A stretch of 48,690 bases of DNA from an uncultured Gemella sp. (GCA_927911745.1 CAKMQF010000123.1:1-48690), one strand, 5' to 3'. Shown: positions 18,019 through 27,175, counted from the first letter of the stretch. A program made the numbers and translations. Notes: generated from the sequence alone by a model not told the origin.

Positions 18019-19542
18019 ATGAATTATCCAGTATTTAAGGGAGCAGGATACATTCTTGTTCACACACCAGATATGATAGTAAGAAATGGATCAACTGCTT
18101 CTGTAGAAAGAGTAACAAATCCAGATTCAGAGTTTTTAAAAGAAGTAAATAATCATATTCGTACATATGAAGAAGTGGTTAACTATTTACCTAACCAAGT
18201 ATACATCGGAAATAAAACTCCTGAAGAATTGAAGGCTTATCCAATGCCTTGGTATGATATTAAAGATGAACAAGGTCAACGACATGGGAAATTTGGACAA
18301 ATTGTCCCACAAGATGAGTTTATAGCATTGATGAAACTTTGTGATGCTTTTGACTTAGTTAAACTATCAGAAGAATTTGTAGCCGACGTTCGTCCTAAAA
18401 TAGAGGAAAACTTCAAAGAGCTAGCTCCTTTATTCGAAAAATTAGAAGGATCTGACTTAAGTGATAATGAAGAAGGATTCGAAGACTTAGTTCACGAAGG
18501 TAAAGTAGTTGGTTTCGTTAAAAAAGCTCACGATGTTGATGTGAACTTGAATGCTCACGTTATCTTCGAAAACCTTGTTGTAAAAGCATCTGGAGTTATT
18601 GCAGCATTAGAATTACTTCGTAATTCTGGCGTTAATCCAGCTGATATTGACTATGTTGTAGAATGTTCTGAAGAAGCTTGTGGAGATATCAACCAACGTG
18701 GTGGTGGTAACTTTGCTAAAGCAATTGCAGAAGTTGTAGGTCTAGTAAATGCTACTGGATCTGACTTAAGAGGTTTCTGTGCTGCACCAACTCACGCATT
18801 AATTAGTGCTTCATCTTTAGTAAAAGCTGGAGTATACAAAAATGTATTAGTAGTTGCTGGTGGAGCAAGTGCTAAATTAGGTATGAATGGTAAAGACCAC
18901 GTTAAAAAAGGTCTTCCAGTACTAGAAGACGTACTAGGTGGATTTGCTGTATTAATTAGTGAAAATGATGGAGTAAATCCAGTTATTAGAACAGATATGG
19001 TCGGGAAACACAATGTAGGAACTGGTTCTTCACCACAAGCTGTTATGGGAGCTCTTGTAGCAGATCCGTTAGAAAAAGCTAAATTGAAAATTACAGATGT
19101 TGATGTGTTCTCTGTAGAAATGCAAAACCCAGACATCACTAAAGCAGCTGGAGCAGGTAACGTTCCAGAAGCTAACTATAAAATGATTGCGGCATTAGCA
19201 GCAATGCGTGGAGATATTGAGAAAAAAGAACTTAAAACATTTATCGAAGCTAAAGGTTTACCTGGTTGGGCTCCAACACAAGGACACATTCCTTCAGGAG
19301 TACCTTATGTAGGATTCTTAATCGATGACTTAACTAAAGGTGATAAAAACCGTGCTATGATCGTAGGTAAAGGAAGTCTGTTCTTAGGAAGAATGACAAA
19401 CTTATTTGATGGAGTATCTATTGTAGTTGAAAGAAACAGCGGTAATGTAGAAGGAGAATCTGCAGGAATTTCTAAAGATGAAATAAGAAAAATTATTGCA
19501 GAATCAATGAGAAAAATTTCCCAAGAAATGTTAGAAGAATAG
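18019..19542 (+). CDS. grdC: Glycine reductase component C, GrdC (beta subunit)
   Basis: 507 residues. With GrdD it releases the acyl group from the selenoether on GrdA as an enzyme thioester and, with phosphate, as acetyl phosphate, which acetate kinase can turn into ATP. The sequence has a thiolase/ketoacyl-synthase-III-like core: VVECSEEACGDINQRGGGN around residue 215 and the GASAKLGMNGKDH region. The length is that of clostridial GrdC. Its ATG at 18019 is 52 bases after grdB, and its ribosome site is split by a strong hairpin, which may set the GrdC:GrdB ratio. The reading frame is intact. Confidence 0.94.
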   Translation: MNYPVFKGAGYILVHTPDMIVRNGSTASVERVTNPDSEFLKEVNNHIRTYEEVVNYLPNQVYIGNKTPEELKAYPMPWYDIKDEQGQRHGKFGQIVPQDEFIALMKLCDAFDLVKLSEEFVADVRPKIEENFKELAPLFEKLEGSDLSDNEEGFEDLVHEGKVVGFVKKAHDVDVNLNAHVIFENLVVKASGVIAALELLRNSGVNPADIDYVVECSEEACGDINQRGGGNFAKAIAEVVGLVNATGSDLRGFCAAPTHALISASSLVKAGVYKNVLVVAGGASAKLGMNGKDHVKKGLPVLEDVLGGFAVLISENDGVNPVIRTDMVGKHNVGTGSSPQAVMGALVADPLEKAKLKITDVDVFSVEMQNPDITKAAGAGNVPEANYKMIAALAAMRGDIEKKELKTFIEAKGLPGWAPTQGHIPSGVPYVGFLIDDLTKGDKNRAMIVGKGSLFLGRMTNLFDGVSIVVERNSGNVEGESAGISKDEIRKIIAESMRKISQEMLEE

Positions 19543-19552
19543 GGGTGATACT

Positions 19553-20695
19553 ATGAGTAAACAAGTTATATCAGAAGTATTGCTAGAAGTAGCTAATGCC
19601 ATTGAAACTGGTAACTTTGGTAAAAAATTAAAAGTTGGTTTAACAACTTTAGGAAGTGAACATGGCTTTGAGAACTTACTTAACGGTGCAATATTAGCTA
19701 AAAATCCTGTATTCGACATAGTTTTAATAGGTAAGGGACATGAGGACTTCGAATCTTATGAAGCTAAAGATGAAGATGAAGCTCACAAAATTATGGAAGA
19801 CCTATTAGATAAAGGTGAAATAGCTTCTTGTGTAACTATGCATTACAATTTCCCTATCGGCGTATCAACAGTTGGTAGAGTTGTTACACCTGGAAGAGGT
19901 AATGAAATGCTTCTTGCTACAACAACAGGTACTTCGGCAACTAATAGGGTAGAAGCGATGGTAAGAAATACACTATACGGTATTGCTACTGCCAAGTCTC
20001 TTGGAAAATCTAATCCAACAGTTGGTATCGCTAATGTTGAAGGTGCTAGACAAGTTGAAAAAATATTATTAGATCTTAAAGAAAATGGTTATGCATTTGA
20101 ATTTGCAACATCTCAAAGAGCAGATGGTGGTTCAGTAATGAGAGGTAATGACTTACTTATGGGAACTCCTGATGTTATGGTAGTTGATTCATTAACTGGT
20201 AACTTATTCATGAAGGTATTTTCAGCATTTACTACTGGTGGAGATTATGAAGCTAGTGGATTTGGATATGGACCTGGTGTAGGGGAAGACTACGATAGAA
20301 GAATATTAATTTTATCAAGAGCATCTGGTTCACCTGTTGTAGCTAATGCATTAAAATATGCCTATGAAGTAGCAAAAGGTAAAGTAAATGAAATAGCAAG
20401 ACAAGAATTTGAAAAAGCTAATAAAGCTAAATTAGATGAATTCATTTCTAAATTGAAAGTTAAAAAAGAAGGCTCAGCGACAACTGAAGAAGTTAAAATG
20501 CCAGAAAAAGAAGTAGTTACTGCACAAATCTCTGGAATTGATATTCTAGACCTTGAAGATGCAACTAGACTACTTTGGAAAAATGGAATATATGCTGAGA
20601 GCGGAATGGGATGTACTGGACCGATCGTTTTAGTAAATCCTGATAAGAAAGAATCAGCAGAAGAAATTCTTAAAAATGAAGGGCTTATTTCATAA
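19553..20695 (+). CDS. grdD: Glycine reductase component C, GrdD (alpha subunit)
   Basis: 380 residues, PlsX/phosphotransacetylase-like fold, partner of GrdC in acetyl phosphate formation. A conserved C-terminal cysteine thought to take part in acyl transfer is present as Cys354 in ESGMGCTGPI. The ATG follows AGGGGTGATACT and lies 10 bases after grdC, so the two are tightly coupled. It is the last gene of the operon; a strong terminator follows. Confidence 0.94.
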   Translation: MSKQVISEVLLEVANAIETGNFGKKLKVGLTTLGSEHGFENLLNGAILAKNPVFDIVLIGKGHEDFESYEAKDEDEAHKIMEDLLDKGEIASCVTMHYNFPIGVSTVGRVVTPGRGNEMLLATTTGTSATNRVEAMVRNTLYGIATAKSLGKSNPTVGIANVEGARQVEKILLDLKENGYAFEFATSQRADGGSVMRGNDLLMGTPDVMVVDSLTGNLFMKVFSAFTTGGDYEASGFGYGPGVGEDYDRRILILSRASGSPVVANALKYAYEVAKGKVNEIARQEFEKANKAKLDEFISKLKVKKEGSATTEEVKMPEKEVVTAQISGIDILDLEDATRLLWKNGIYAESGMGCTGPIVLVNPDKKESAEEILKNEGLIS

Positions 20696-20756
20696 TCTGA
20701 ACAATAGATAATGGTTTCTATGAGAAGGAAAAGCCACATTATGGTTTAAAAAATTA

Positions 20757-20806
20757 TTATATACCCTCTTATTGGATAATATTTCCAGTAAGAGGGTATT
20801 TTTGGA
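20757..20806 (+). terminator. grd operon terminator
   Basis: ATACCCTCTTATTGGA pairs with TCCAGTAAGAGGGTAT, followed by TTTTT. It ends the seven-kilobase operon. Confidence 0.9.
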
Positions 20807-20909
20807 GATTTTTGTGTTTCTTTGTCAAATTCGATTGAATTTTTTAGTATTTGTAGGAAAATAATGTACGTTACTGTGTATTTGATAGAATTAAGAAAAT
20901 AAGAGAAAT

Positions 20910-20938
20910 TTGAACAAAATAGATTATCACGTTATAAT
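20910..20938 (+). promoter_or_regulatory. Permease promoter
   Basis: TTGAAC (20910-20915), 17 bases, TATAAT (20933-20938). A small TTAGAAT/ATTCTAA hairpin (20974-20996) lies in the leader just before the AGGAG ribosome site. Confidence 0.7.
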
Positions 20939-21018
20939 ATTAAAGTTGGAAGTCATTAAATAGAGAAGGATTGTTAGAATGTATTGGTGATTCTAATGAA
21001 AGGAGAAATTTTTTATTA

Positions 21019-22389
21019 ATGCAAATTTTCAGAAAGAAAACACTAGAGAAAGTACTTGGAGAAAGTGGAAAAAAGACTTTAAGACCAACACTTAAAACTT
21101 TGGACTTAATACTCTTAGGAATAGGTTCTGTTATTGGTTCGGGTATATTGGTATTAACGGGAGAAGCTGCATCTAAGTCAGGTCCATCGGTAATTTTCTC
21201 ATTTTTAATTGCTGGATTAGCTTGTGGACTTACTGCTTTATGTTATGCAGAATTGTCTTCTACAATACCATCAAGTGGAAGTGTTTATACGTATAGTTAT
21301 ATTACATTGGGTGAGGTCGTTGCTCATTGTATGGGTTGGCTTTTAGCTGGAAGTTATATAATTGCAGGAGCTGCAATAGCTAATGGATGGTCAAGTTATT
21401 TTAAATCTTTATTAGCAGGTTTTGGAATAATAATCCCTAAGGAGTTTACAACATTACCTAGCGAGGGTGGATATGGGAATATTTTAGCGATGACTGTTGT
21501 TTTATTAATAACGATAGTCTTGTTTAAAGGGACGAAGAGTAGTAAGTTTGTTAATAATTTTATGGTTGCTATTAAAATATTAGTAATATTACTATTTGTT
21601 CTTGTTGGTATGTTTTATATAGCTCCTACAAACTGGACGGATAATTTTGCACCACAAGGGATTTCTGGAGTAATGATAGGTGCGACAACGGTGTTCTTTG
21701 CGTATTTAGGTTATGATACAATTTCAACATCAGCAGAAGAAACGATAAATCCACAAAAAGCATTACCTCGAGCAATTATTATTACACTGTTTTTATGTAC
21801 TGTATTTTATATAGTTGTTTGTTTAGTTATTACTGGAATGGTTCCATTTACTCAGTTAGGGAAAGGAGATGCCTTAGCGTATGTACTAGGTGAAGTAGGT
21901 CAAGGGAAATTAGCAGGAGTAGTTTCCTTAGGGGCAGTAATCGGCCTTCTATCTGGACCATTAGGGACGATGTTTGCTGCGGTTAGAGTTCTATATACAA
22001 TGAGTAGAGATGGACTATTACCAAGACAATTATCAATATTAAATAGAAGCGGTATACCAGGATCAACAACAATTGGTGTTGGTTTATTAATGACTATATT
22101 AACCGGATTTTTACCACTAGGACAATTAGCTGATTTGGCTAATGTTTCATACATAATAGCATTTGCGTTGGTTAGCTATGCAACATTTATTATTAGAAGG
22201 GATTATCCTAACGCAAAACGAGGATTTACTATGCCAGGAATGCCATATTTACCAATAATATCAATATTATTGTTTATAGTGTTATTGTATGGTATTCAAT
22301 TATCAACTTGGAAAATTTTTGGATGCTGGATTTTAGTAGGTTTAGCAATTTACTTTATTTATTCCAAAAATCATAGTAAAGAAAAATAA
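21019..22389 (+). CDS. APC-superfamily amino acid permease (cationic amino acid transporter-like)
   Basis: About 456 residues with roughly twelve membrane helices. The N-terminal LKTLDLILLGIGSVIGSGIL and the GYDTISTSAEETINPQKALP segment are typical of YfnA/CAT-type amino acid permeases. The ATG at 21019, 13 bases after AGGAG, is preferred to an in-frame TTG at 20971 that lies inside the leader hairpin. It has its own promoter after the grd terminator. Import of glycine or another amino acid feeding the grd pathway is possible from position alone; CAT proteins usually carry other amino acids. Confidence 0.85.
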   Translation: MQIFRKKTLEKVLGESGKKTLRPTLKTLDLILLGIGSVIGSGILVLTGEAASKSGPSVIFSFLIAGLACGLTALCYAELSSTIPSSGSVYTYSYITLGEVVAHCMGWLLAGSYIIAGAAIANGWSSYFKSLLAGFGIIIPKEFTTLPSEGGYGNILAMTVVLLITIVLFKGTKSSKFVNNFMVAIKILVILLFVLVGMFYIAPTNWTDNFAPQGISGVMIGATTVFFAYLGYDTISTSAEETINPQKALPRAIIITLFLCTVFYIVVCLVITGMVPFTQLGKGDALAYVLGEVGQGKLAGVVSLGAVIGLLSGPLGTMFAAVRVLYTMSRDGLLPRQLSILNRSGIPGSTTIGVGLLMTILTGFLPLGQLADLANVSYIIAFALVSYATFIIRRDYPNAKRGFTMPGMPYLPIISILLFIVLLYGIQLSTWKIFGCWILVGLAIYFIYSKNHSKEK

Positions 22390-22402
22390 GAGTATAGTAG
22401 TT

Positions 22403-22445
22403 AAAAGCTTGGATATTAGACTTTATCTAATATCCAAGCTTTTTT
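22403..22445. terminator. Bidirectional terminator (permease / relQ)
   Basis: AAAAGCTTGGATATTAGA and TCTAATATCCAAGCTTTT form a perfect 18-bp stem flanked by A and T runs, between convergent genes. Confidence 0.92.
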
Positions 22446-23134
22446 ATAAGAATTGTGAATCATCTTCTATTATTTCTTTAACCTTTTGCATTTGGTTATC
22501 TAGTTTAGCACTTATCTCCGCACAGAGTTGAAGACGGCGCGCTATTTCTTTTTCTTTCTCTTCACTTAAATTTTTTTTGTATCTAAGCTTATGTTCTAAG
22601 CTTGCCCAGAAATCCATAGCTATTGTTCTAAATTGAACTTCAACAGCCACATGTTCTACTTTATCTGATAAGAAGATTGGTACCTTAACGATAAGGTGAT
22701 AACTTCTATAGCCATTTTCTTTGTGGTTTGTAATATAGTCTTTCTCAGCTATAACCGTAAGATCATCTTGTTGCTTTAGTGCGTCGACAAGTTTATAAAC
22801 ATCGTTTTTAAATGAGCATATAACACGAACACCCGCAACATCATAGATGTTCTCTTTTATTGTATTTATGTCAAAAGGTAAGCCCAAACGTTTAAGTTTG
22901 TTCATTAGACTAATAGGTGTCTTCAGCCTAGTATTGACAGATTCGATAGGATTACTCTCACCATGAAGAGAAAATTCTTTGTCAAATACATTTAGTTTTG
23001 TTTCAATCTCAAGCATAGCACATTCATAATGCATAAATAATTCTACATAGGGTTCTAATTCGTTTATTAATAACGAACTATCATTTCCATAGAAATAATT
23101 GATCGGTTAGTTTTTCGATTTGTGTTTTTTTCAT
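22444..23134 (-). CDS. relQ: Small alarmone synthetase, RelQ/YjbM family (N-terminal frameshift)
   Basis: Cytoplasmic (p)ppGpp synthetase lacking a hydrolase domain. The RelA/SpoT synthetase signature is present: RLKTPISLMNKLKR, DVAGVRVICSF, NGYRSYH, VEVQFRTIAMDFWASLEHKLRYKK. An uninterrupted frame runs from an internal ATG at 23034, but sequence similar to the expected N-terminus continues upstream (FYGNDSSLLINELEPYVELF) and then in another frame back to ATG at 23134 (MKKTQIEKLTDQ). A one-base shift near 23096 would join them to give about 229 residues, close to the usual 210. The exact shift point is not certain. The gene is alone on its strand. Confidence 0.8.
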
Positions 23135-23349
23135 ATAAATTTCTCACTTTATTATTTACTATAATTTTATCATAAATCTCTTTATTAAAATATAGTTTAA
23201 GTGATAAATAAATAATTTTTTTAGGTATAAGTGAACTTTTTGAACATCATTTTTAATCGGTATAGTATAAGGAAATTGGAAAACTGTATCATGCAAATAA
23301 ATAGTAAGAAACTAATACAGTGATGTATGTTAACCTCGACAAAAGCTAA

Positions 23350-23500
23350 TATAATAGTGTTTTTAAAATATTTTGTAAAAAACAGATTATCTAAAAAAAT
23401 TCACAATTAACACGAGAGGCTATCTTATAAGGATTCTAAATTTCCGGGAAATATCAACTATAGACAGGGAATTTTTTTTTGAGATAAGATAGTATTATGA
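23350..23500 (+). promoter_or_regulatory. Structured leader of nrdD (promoter plus possible attenuator)
   Basis: A TATAAT box (23350-23355) predicts a 5' leader of about 180 bases. Inside it AATTTCC (23439-23445) can pair with GGGAATT (23468-23474), followed by a T9 run, a terminator shape. ATTTC-CGG-GAAAT (23440-23452) is a mutually exclusive smaller hairpin, and CTATCTTAT (23420-23428) is exactly complementary to ATAAGATAG (23484-23492), enclosing everything. I recognise no known riboswitch class. The rest of 23135-23541 shows nothing further. Confidence 0.45.
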
Positions 23501-23541
23501 TGTTTCTATGAATCTAAAATTATATCGAAATGAGGGATAAC

Positions 23542-25725
23542 ATGCAAAATAATAATTTATATTCATATACAAAAGCGAAAGTAGAAAGTTTAACAAAAAA
23601 TTTACTAGTTATAAAAAGGGATGGACGTGTAGTAAAGTTTGATGCCGAGAAAATCTATAATGCGATAGAAAAAGCTGTACATTCTGTCTTTGGAAAAAAC
23701 CATAGTGTTAATATTAATGGTATTGTGGATAATGTTATTTTGGAGATTGCTAATAGATTTAAAGGGGATATCAAGATCTATGAACTTCAAAATATCGTGG
23801 AGCATACTCTTCTTACTTTAGGAGAAGAGGCGATTTATGAGGAGTATGTAGGCTATAGAAGTATGCGTGATATTGAGCGTGAACGTAGTCTTGACATAAA
23901 TGTAGCAATAGAAAAATTGGTTAATCGTGACGAGAATGTGGTAAACGAAAATGCTAATAAAGATAGTTTAGTATTTAATACGCATCGTGATTTAACTAGT
24001 GGTATTGTAGCTAAAGCAATCGGACTTAAAATGTTACCAAAACATGTGGCTAATGCGCACCAAAAGGGAGATATTCACTATCATGACTTAGATTACTCAC
24101 CTTATCAACCTTTAACAAACTGTTGTTTAATTGACTTTAAAGAGATGTTAACAAAAGGTTTTAAAATTGGGAATGCAGATGTAGATAGTCCTAAGAGTAT
24201 TCAAACTGCTACTGCTCAAATGGCCCAAATTATTGCTAACGTTGCTTCAAGTCAATACGGAGGGTGTAGTGCAGATAGAATAGATGAGGTACTTGCACCG
24301 TTCGCTCAGCTAAACTATGAGAAAAACTTAAAAATGGCTAAAGAGTGGATTGATGATGAGGAAAAACAAAAGGAATTTGCTGATAAGAAAACTAAAAAAG
24401 ATATTTTTGATGCAATGCAATCTCTAGAGTATGAAATTAATACTTTATATTCATCTCAAGGACAAACACCATTTACATCTTTAGGTTTTGGGCTTGGTGA
24501 AGGTTACTTTGAACGAGAAATACAAAAAGCGATTCTTAAGGTGAGAATTGACGGATTAGGTAAAGAGAAAAGAACTGCTATTTTTCCTAAATTAATTTTT
24601 GTAATTAAAGATGGTCTGAATTTAAAACCAACAGATCCTAACTATGATGTTAAACAACTTGCATTATCATGTGCGACTCAAAGAATGTACCCAGATGTAC
24701 TTATGTATGATACGATTACGAAGATTACTGGTAGTTGTAAGACTCCAATGGGATGTAGATCATTTTTACCTGCATGGAGAAACGAACAAGGTGAGTTAGT
24801 TGAGAGTGGACGTATGAACCTTGGAGTAGTAACATTGAATCTTCCAAGGATAGCACTTGAATCAAAAGGAGATAAAGAAGAGTTTTGGAACATCTTTAAA
24901 GAGAGATTAGAAATTTGTAAAGATGCGCTAGATTACAGAGCGAAACGCTGTGGAGAGGCTAAACCTCAAAATGCACCGATTCTTTATATGCATGGAGCTT
25001 TTGGTAAACGACTTAAACCTGAAGATAGGGTAAAACAATTATTTGACAATAAACGTTCTACATTATCGTTAGGATATATAGGTTTATATGAAGTGGCAAG
25101 TGTCTTTTATGGGGGAGAATGGGAGAAAAATCCTGAGGCGAAAGAGTTCACTTTAGATATTATGCGTTATATGAAGGAATGTGTGGATAAATGGACTGAA
25201 GAAGGTGATTACTGGTATAGTATTTACTCAACTCCTAGTGAATCATTAACTGATAGATTCTGTCGTATGGATACTGAGAAGTTCGGTATTGTAGAAAATA
25301 TAACGGACAAAGAATACTATACAAACTCATATCATTATGATGTAAGGAAAAATCCAACGCCTTTTGAGAAGTTAGAGTTTGAAAAGGATTATCCATATTA
25401 TGCTAGTGGTGGATTCATTCATTATTGTGAGTATCCAGTGTTGAAACAAAATCCAAAAGCATTAGAAGCAGTATGGGATTTTGCTTATGACAAGGTAGGA
25501 TACTTAGGAACAAATACACCGATTGATCGTTGTTATAAATGTGGATATGAGGGTGAATTTGAACCTACTAAAAAAGGATTTAAATGCCCAGAATGTGGAA
25601 ATAGAGATCCGAAAAGCTGTGATGTTGTGAAGAGAACATGTGGCTATTTAGGAAATCCTCAAGCACGACCTATGATTAAAGGACGACACAAAGAAATTGT
25701 AGCAAGGGTTAAACATTTAAAATAA
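23542..25725 (+). CDS. nrdD: Anaerobic ribonucleoside-triphosphate reductase (class III)
   Basis: 727 residues. Makes deoxyribonucleotides without oxygen by glycyl-radical chemistry. The order is an ATP-cone domain (residues about 15-105, starting VIKRDGRVVKFDAEKI), the catalytic barrel with ITGSCKTPMGCRS, a zinc ribbon (CYKCG...CPECG) and the glycyl-radical motif RTCGYLG near the C-terminus. ATG at 23542 is preferred over one at 23530 because GAGGG lies between them. The activase nrdG, usually the next gene, is not in the window. The leader suggests regulated expression. Confidence 0.96.
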   Translation: MQNNNLYSYTKAKVESLTKNLLVIKRDGRVVKFDAEKIYNAIEKAVHSVFGKNHSVNINGIVDNVILEIANRFKGDIKIYELQNIVEHTLLTLGEEAIYEEYVGYRSMRDIERERSLDINVAIEKLVNRDENVVNENANKDSLVFNTHRDLTSGIVAKAIGLKMLPKHVANAHQKGDIHYHDLDYSPYQPLTNCCLIDFKEMLTKGFKIGNADVDSPKSIQTATAQMAQIIANVASSQYGGCSADRIDEVLAPFAQLNYEKNLKMAKEWIDDEEKQKEFADKKTKKDIFDAMQSLEYEINTLYSSQGQTPFTSLGFGLGEGYFEREIQKAILKVRIDGLGKEKRTAIFPKLIFVIKDGLNLKPTDPNYDVKQLALSCATQRMYPDVLMYDTITKITGSCKTPMGCRSFLPAWRNEQGELVESGRMNLGVVTLNLPRIALESKGDKEEFWNIFKERLEICKDALDYRAKRCGEAKPQNAPILYMHGAFGKRLKPEDRVKQLFDNKRSTLSLGYIGLYEVASVFYGGEWEKNPEAKEFTLDIMRYMKECVDKWTEEGDYWYSIYSTPSESLTDRFCRMDTEKFGIVENITDKEYYTNSYHYDVRKNPTPFEKLEFEKDYPYYASGGFIHYCEYPVLKQNPKALEAVWDFAYDKVGYLGTNTPIDRCYKCGYEGEFEPTKKGFKCPECGNRDPKSCDVVKRTCGYLGNPQARPMIKGRHKEIVARVKHLK

Positions 25726-25740
25726 AAATAATTTCTAATA

Positions 25741-25800
25741 GAAGTGACATTCAATGGTATATTTTTGAATGTTGCTTCTATACTCTTTTAATATGATTAG
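25741..25800 (+). terminator. nrdD terminator
   Basis: GAAGTGACATTCA and TGAATGTTGCTTC form a stem with a loop of about 12 bases, then a T-rich stretch. Confidence 0.65.
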
Positions 25801-25840
25801 CATAAAAACTTAATCTATAAAAATAAAATCCTTTAAATCC

Positions 25841-25869
25841 TTTACATTATCTGATTTTTTTGATAAAAT
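25841..25869 (+). promoter_or_regulatory. Promoter of the acidic repeat protein
   Basis: TTTACA (25841-25846), 17 bases, TAAAAT (25864-25869). Confidence 0.55.
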
Positions 25870-25902
25870 CAATACTGATAAGAATTTAGGAGGAAATTAA
25901 AC

Positions 25903-26622
25903 ATGGGTAAAATTTTTAAAGGTGCTTTATTAGGAGCAGTGAGTGCGTTAGGAGCTTATTATTATAAAAATCCTAAGGAGTTAGAAAAACATAAAGAATT
26001 ACTGAAAGAAAATACTAAAAATGGTATTGAAAAACTAACAGCAATTATTAATGAAAAAACTCAAGAATTAGAAGCTAGAACACAAGAAGAGCAAGATATT
26101 GCTAAAGAAAAACTAGAAGAATTAACATCTGCTGAAGAGTCTGAAAAAGTAGAAGATAACTTTGTAAAATTAGGAGCAAAAGCTGAAGAAGTTAAGGAAG
26201 AAGTTGTTGCTGAAGTAACTGAAAAAGTAGAAGATGTGAAAGAAGCTGCAGAACCTGTAGTAGAAAAAGTAGAAGAAGTGGCAGCTCCGGTTGTAGAGAA
26301 AGCTGAAGAAGTAACTGCGCCAGTAGTTGAAGAGGTAAAAGAAACAGTAGTACCTGCTGCAGAACCTACGTTTACAAAAGTAGAAGAAGTTGTAGAAAGT
26401 GCAAAAGAAACAGTTGCAGATCACTATGAAGAAAAAGTAGAACCTACATTTGAAGAAATTCATGAAGCGGTAGCCCCAGTAATTGAAAAAGCAGAAGAAG
26501 CTAAAGAAGAGGTAGAAGAAGTTGTAGAAGAAAAACCAAAAACAACTTTAGATTCTATCGTATCTCTATTCGCTTCAAAAGAAGGAAAAAATAATATTGT
26601 AAATATTGAATACGAGGTATGA
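25903..26622 (+). CDS. Acidic Val/Glu/Pro-repeat protein with YtxH-like N-terminus
   Basis: 239 residues. A short Gly/Ala-rich N-terminal hydrophobic stretch (residues 5-20) is followed by a charged helical region and then a long low-complexity part rich in Val, Glu, Ala and Pro, with repeated units such as PVVEKVEEVA and PVVEKAEEVT from residue about 115 to 210. The first part resembles YtxH-type general-stress proteins; the rest looks extended or coiled-coil. Function is unknown. A strong AGGAGG sets the start. Composition differs sharply from its neighbours because of the repeats. Confidence 0.7.
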   Translation: MGKIFKGALLGAVSALGAYYYKNPKELEKHKELLKENTKNGIEKLTAIINEKTQELEARTQEEQDIAKEKLEELTSAEESEKVEDNFVKLGAKAEEVKEEVVAEVTEKVEDVKEAAEPVVEKVEEVAAPVVEKAEEVTAPVVEEVKETVVPAAEPTFTKVEEVVESAKETVADHYEEKVEPTFEEIHEAVAPVIEKAEEAKEEVEEVVEEKPKTTLDSIVSLFASKEGKNNIVNIEYEV

Positions 26623-26648
26623 GAGAAAGTTCTCATCCTCGTTTTTTT
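26612..26648 (+). terminator. Terminator overlapping the end of the acidic repeat gene
   Basis: ACGAGGTATGAGA pairs with TCTCATCCTCGT and is followed by seven T. The stop codon lies inside the stem. Confidence 0.85.
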
Positions 26649-26695
26649 ATAATGTAAATCAGAGATCTATCCATATAAAACAATATATAACATAA

Positions 26696-26728
26696 AAACT
26701 AGGCAATTTTCAATAAATTACCTAGTTT
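26696..26728 (-). terminator. punA-hit terminator
   Basis: On the minus strand AAACTAGGTAAT and ATTGCCTAGTTT form a stem followed by TTTTATG. It lies just after the hit stop codon. Confidence 0.8.
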
Positions 26729-26735
26729 CTTATTT

Positions 26736-27161
26736 TTATAGTCTATCAGCAATTGCTTTTCTGATTTCTTCGAATTCAGCAGGCTCAACTTTTTGAGGTG
26801 GCCATTTAACTTCCAAATTGTCGAAGTGTAAATCTTTATCTTTATATCTTGGTACAATGTGGAAGTGAAGGTGGAAGACACTTTGTCCGGCATATTCTTC
26901 GTTATTTTGGAAGATATTTACTCCGTCACAACCATATGCTTCTTTTACAGCATTAGCAATTTTTGGAAGAACACGTCCGATGTTAGCCGCTGTTTCAGGA
27001 TCACAGTCAAAAATATTTCTGCTGTGTTTTTTAGGAATTACTAGCGTATGTCCTTTTGTAATAGGGAACACATCTAGAAAGCTGTATACATGTTCATCTT
27101 CATATACTTTATAACTTGGGATTTCTCCATCAATAATTTTTTCGAAAATAGTTTTTTCCAT
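26736..27161 (-). CDS. hit: HIT-family nucleotide-binding hydrolase
   Basis: 141 residues. The histidine triad is complete, H97-L-H99-F-H101 in VFHLHFHIVPR, with the N-terminal FEKII.GEIP.YKVYED of the bacterial HIT/HINT branch. Such proteins hydrolyse adenosine 5'-phosphoramidates or related nucleotides. The gene starts 14 bases after punA on the same strand with AAGGAG before its ATG, so both should share a transcript. Confidence 0.93.
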   Translation of the reverse strand: MEKTIFEKIIDGEIPSYKVYEDEHVYSFLDVFPITKGHTLVIPKKHSRNIFDCDPETAANIGRVLPKIANAVKEAYGCDGVNIFQNNEEYAGQSVFHLHFHIVPRYKDKDLHFDNLEVKWPPQKVEPAEFEEIRKAIADRL

Positions 27162-27175
27162 AATTTAACTCCTTA

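Noticed and set aside
26170..26463. Minus-strand frame rich in Phe and Tyr inside the acidic repeat gene
   Set aside because: It is the complement of Glu/Val repeats; composition alone keeps it open.
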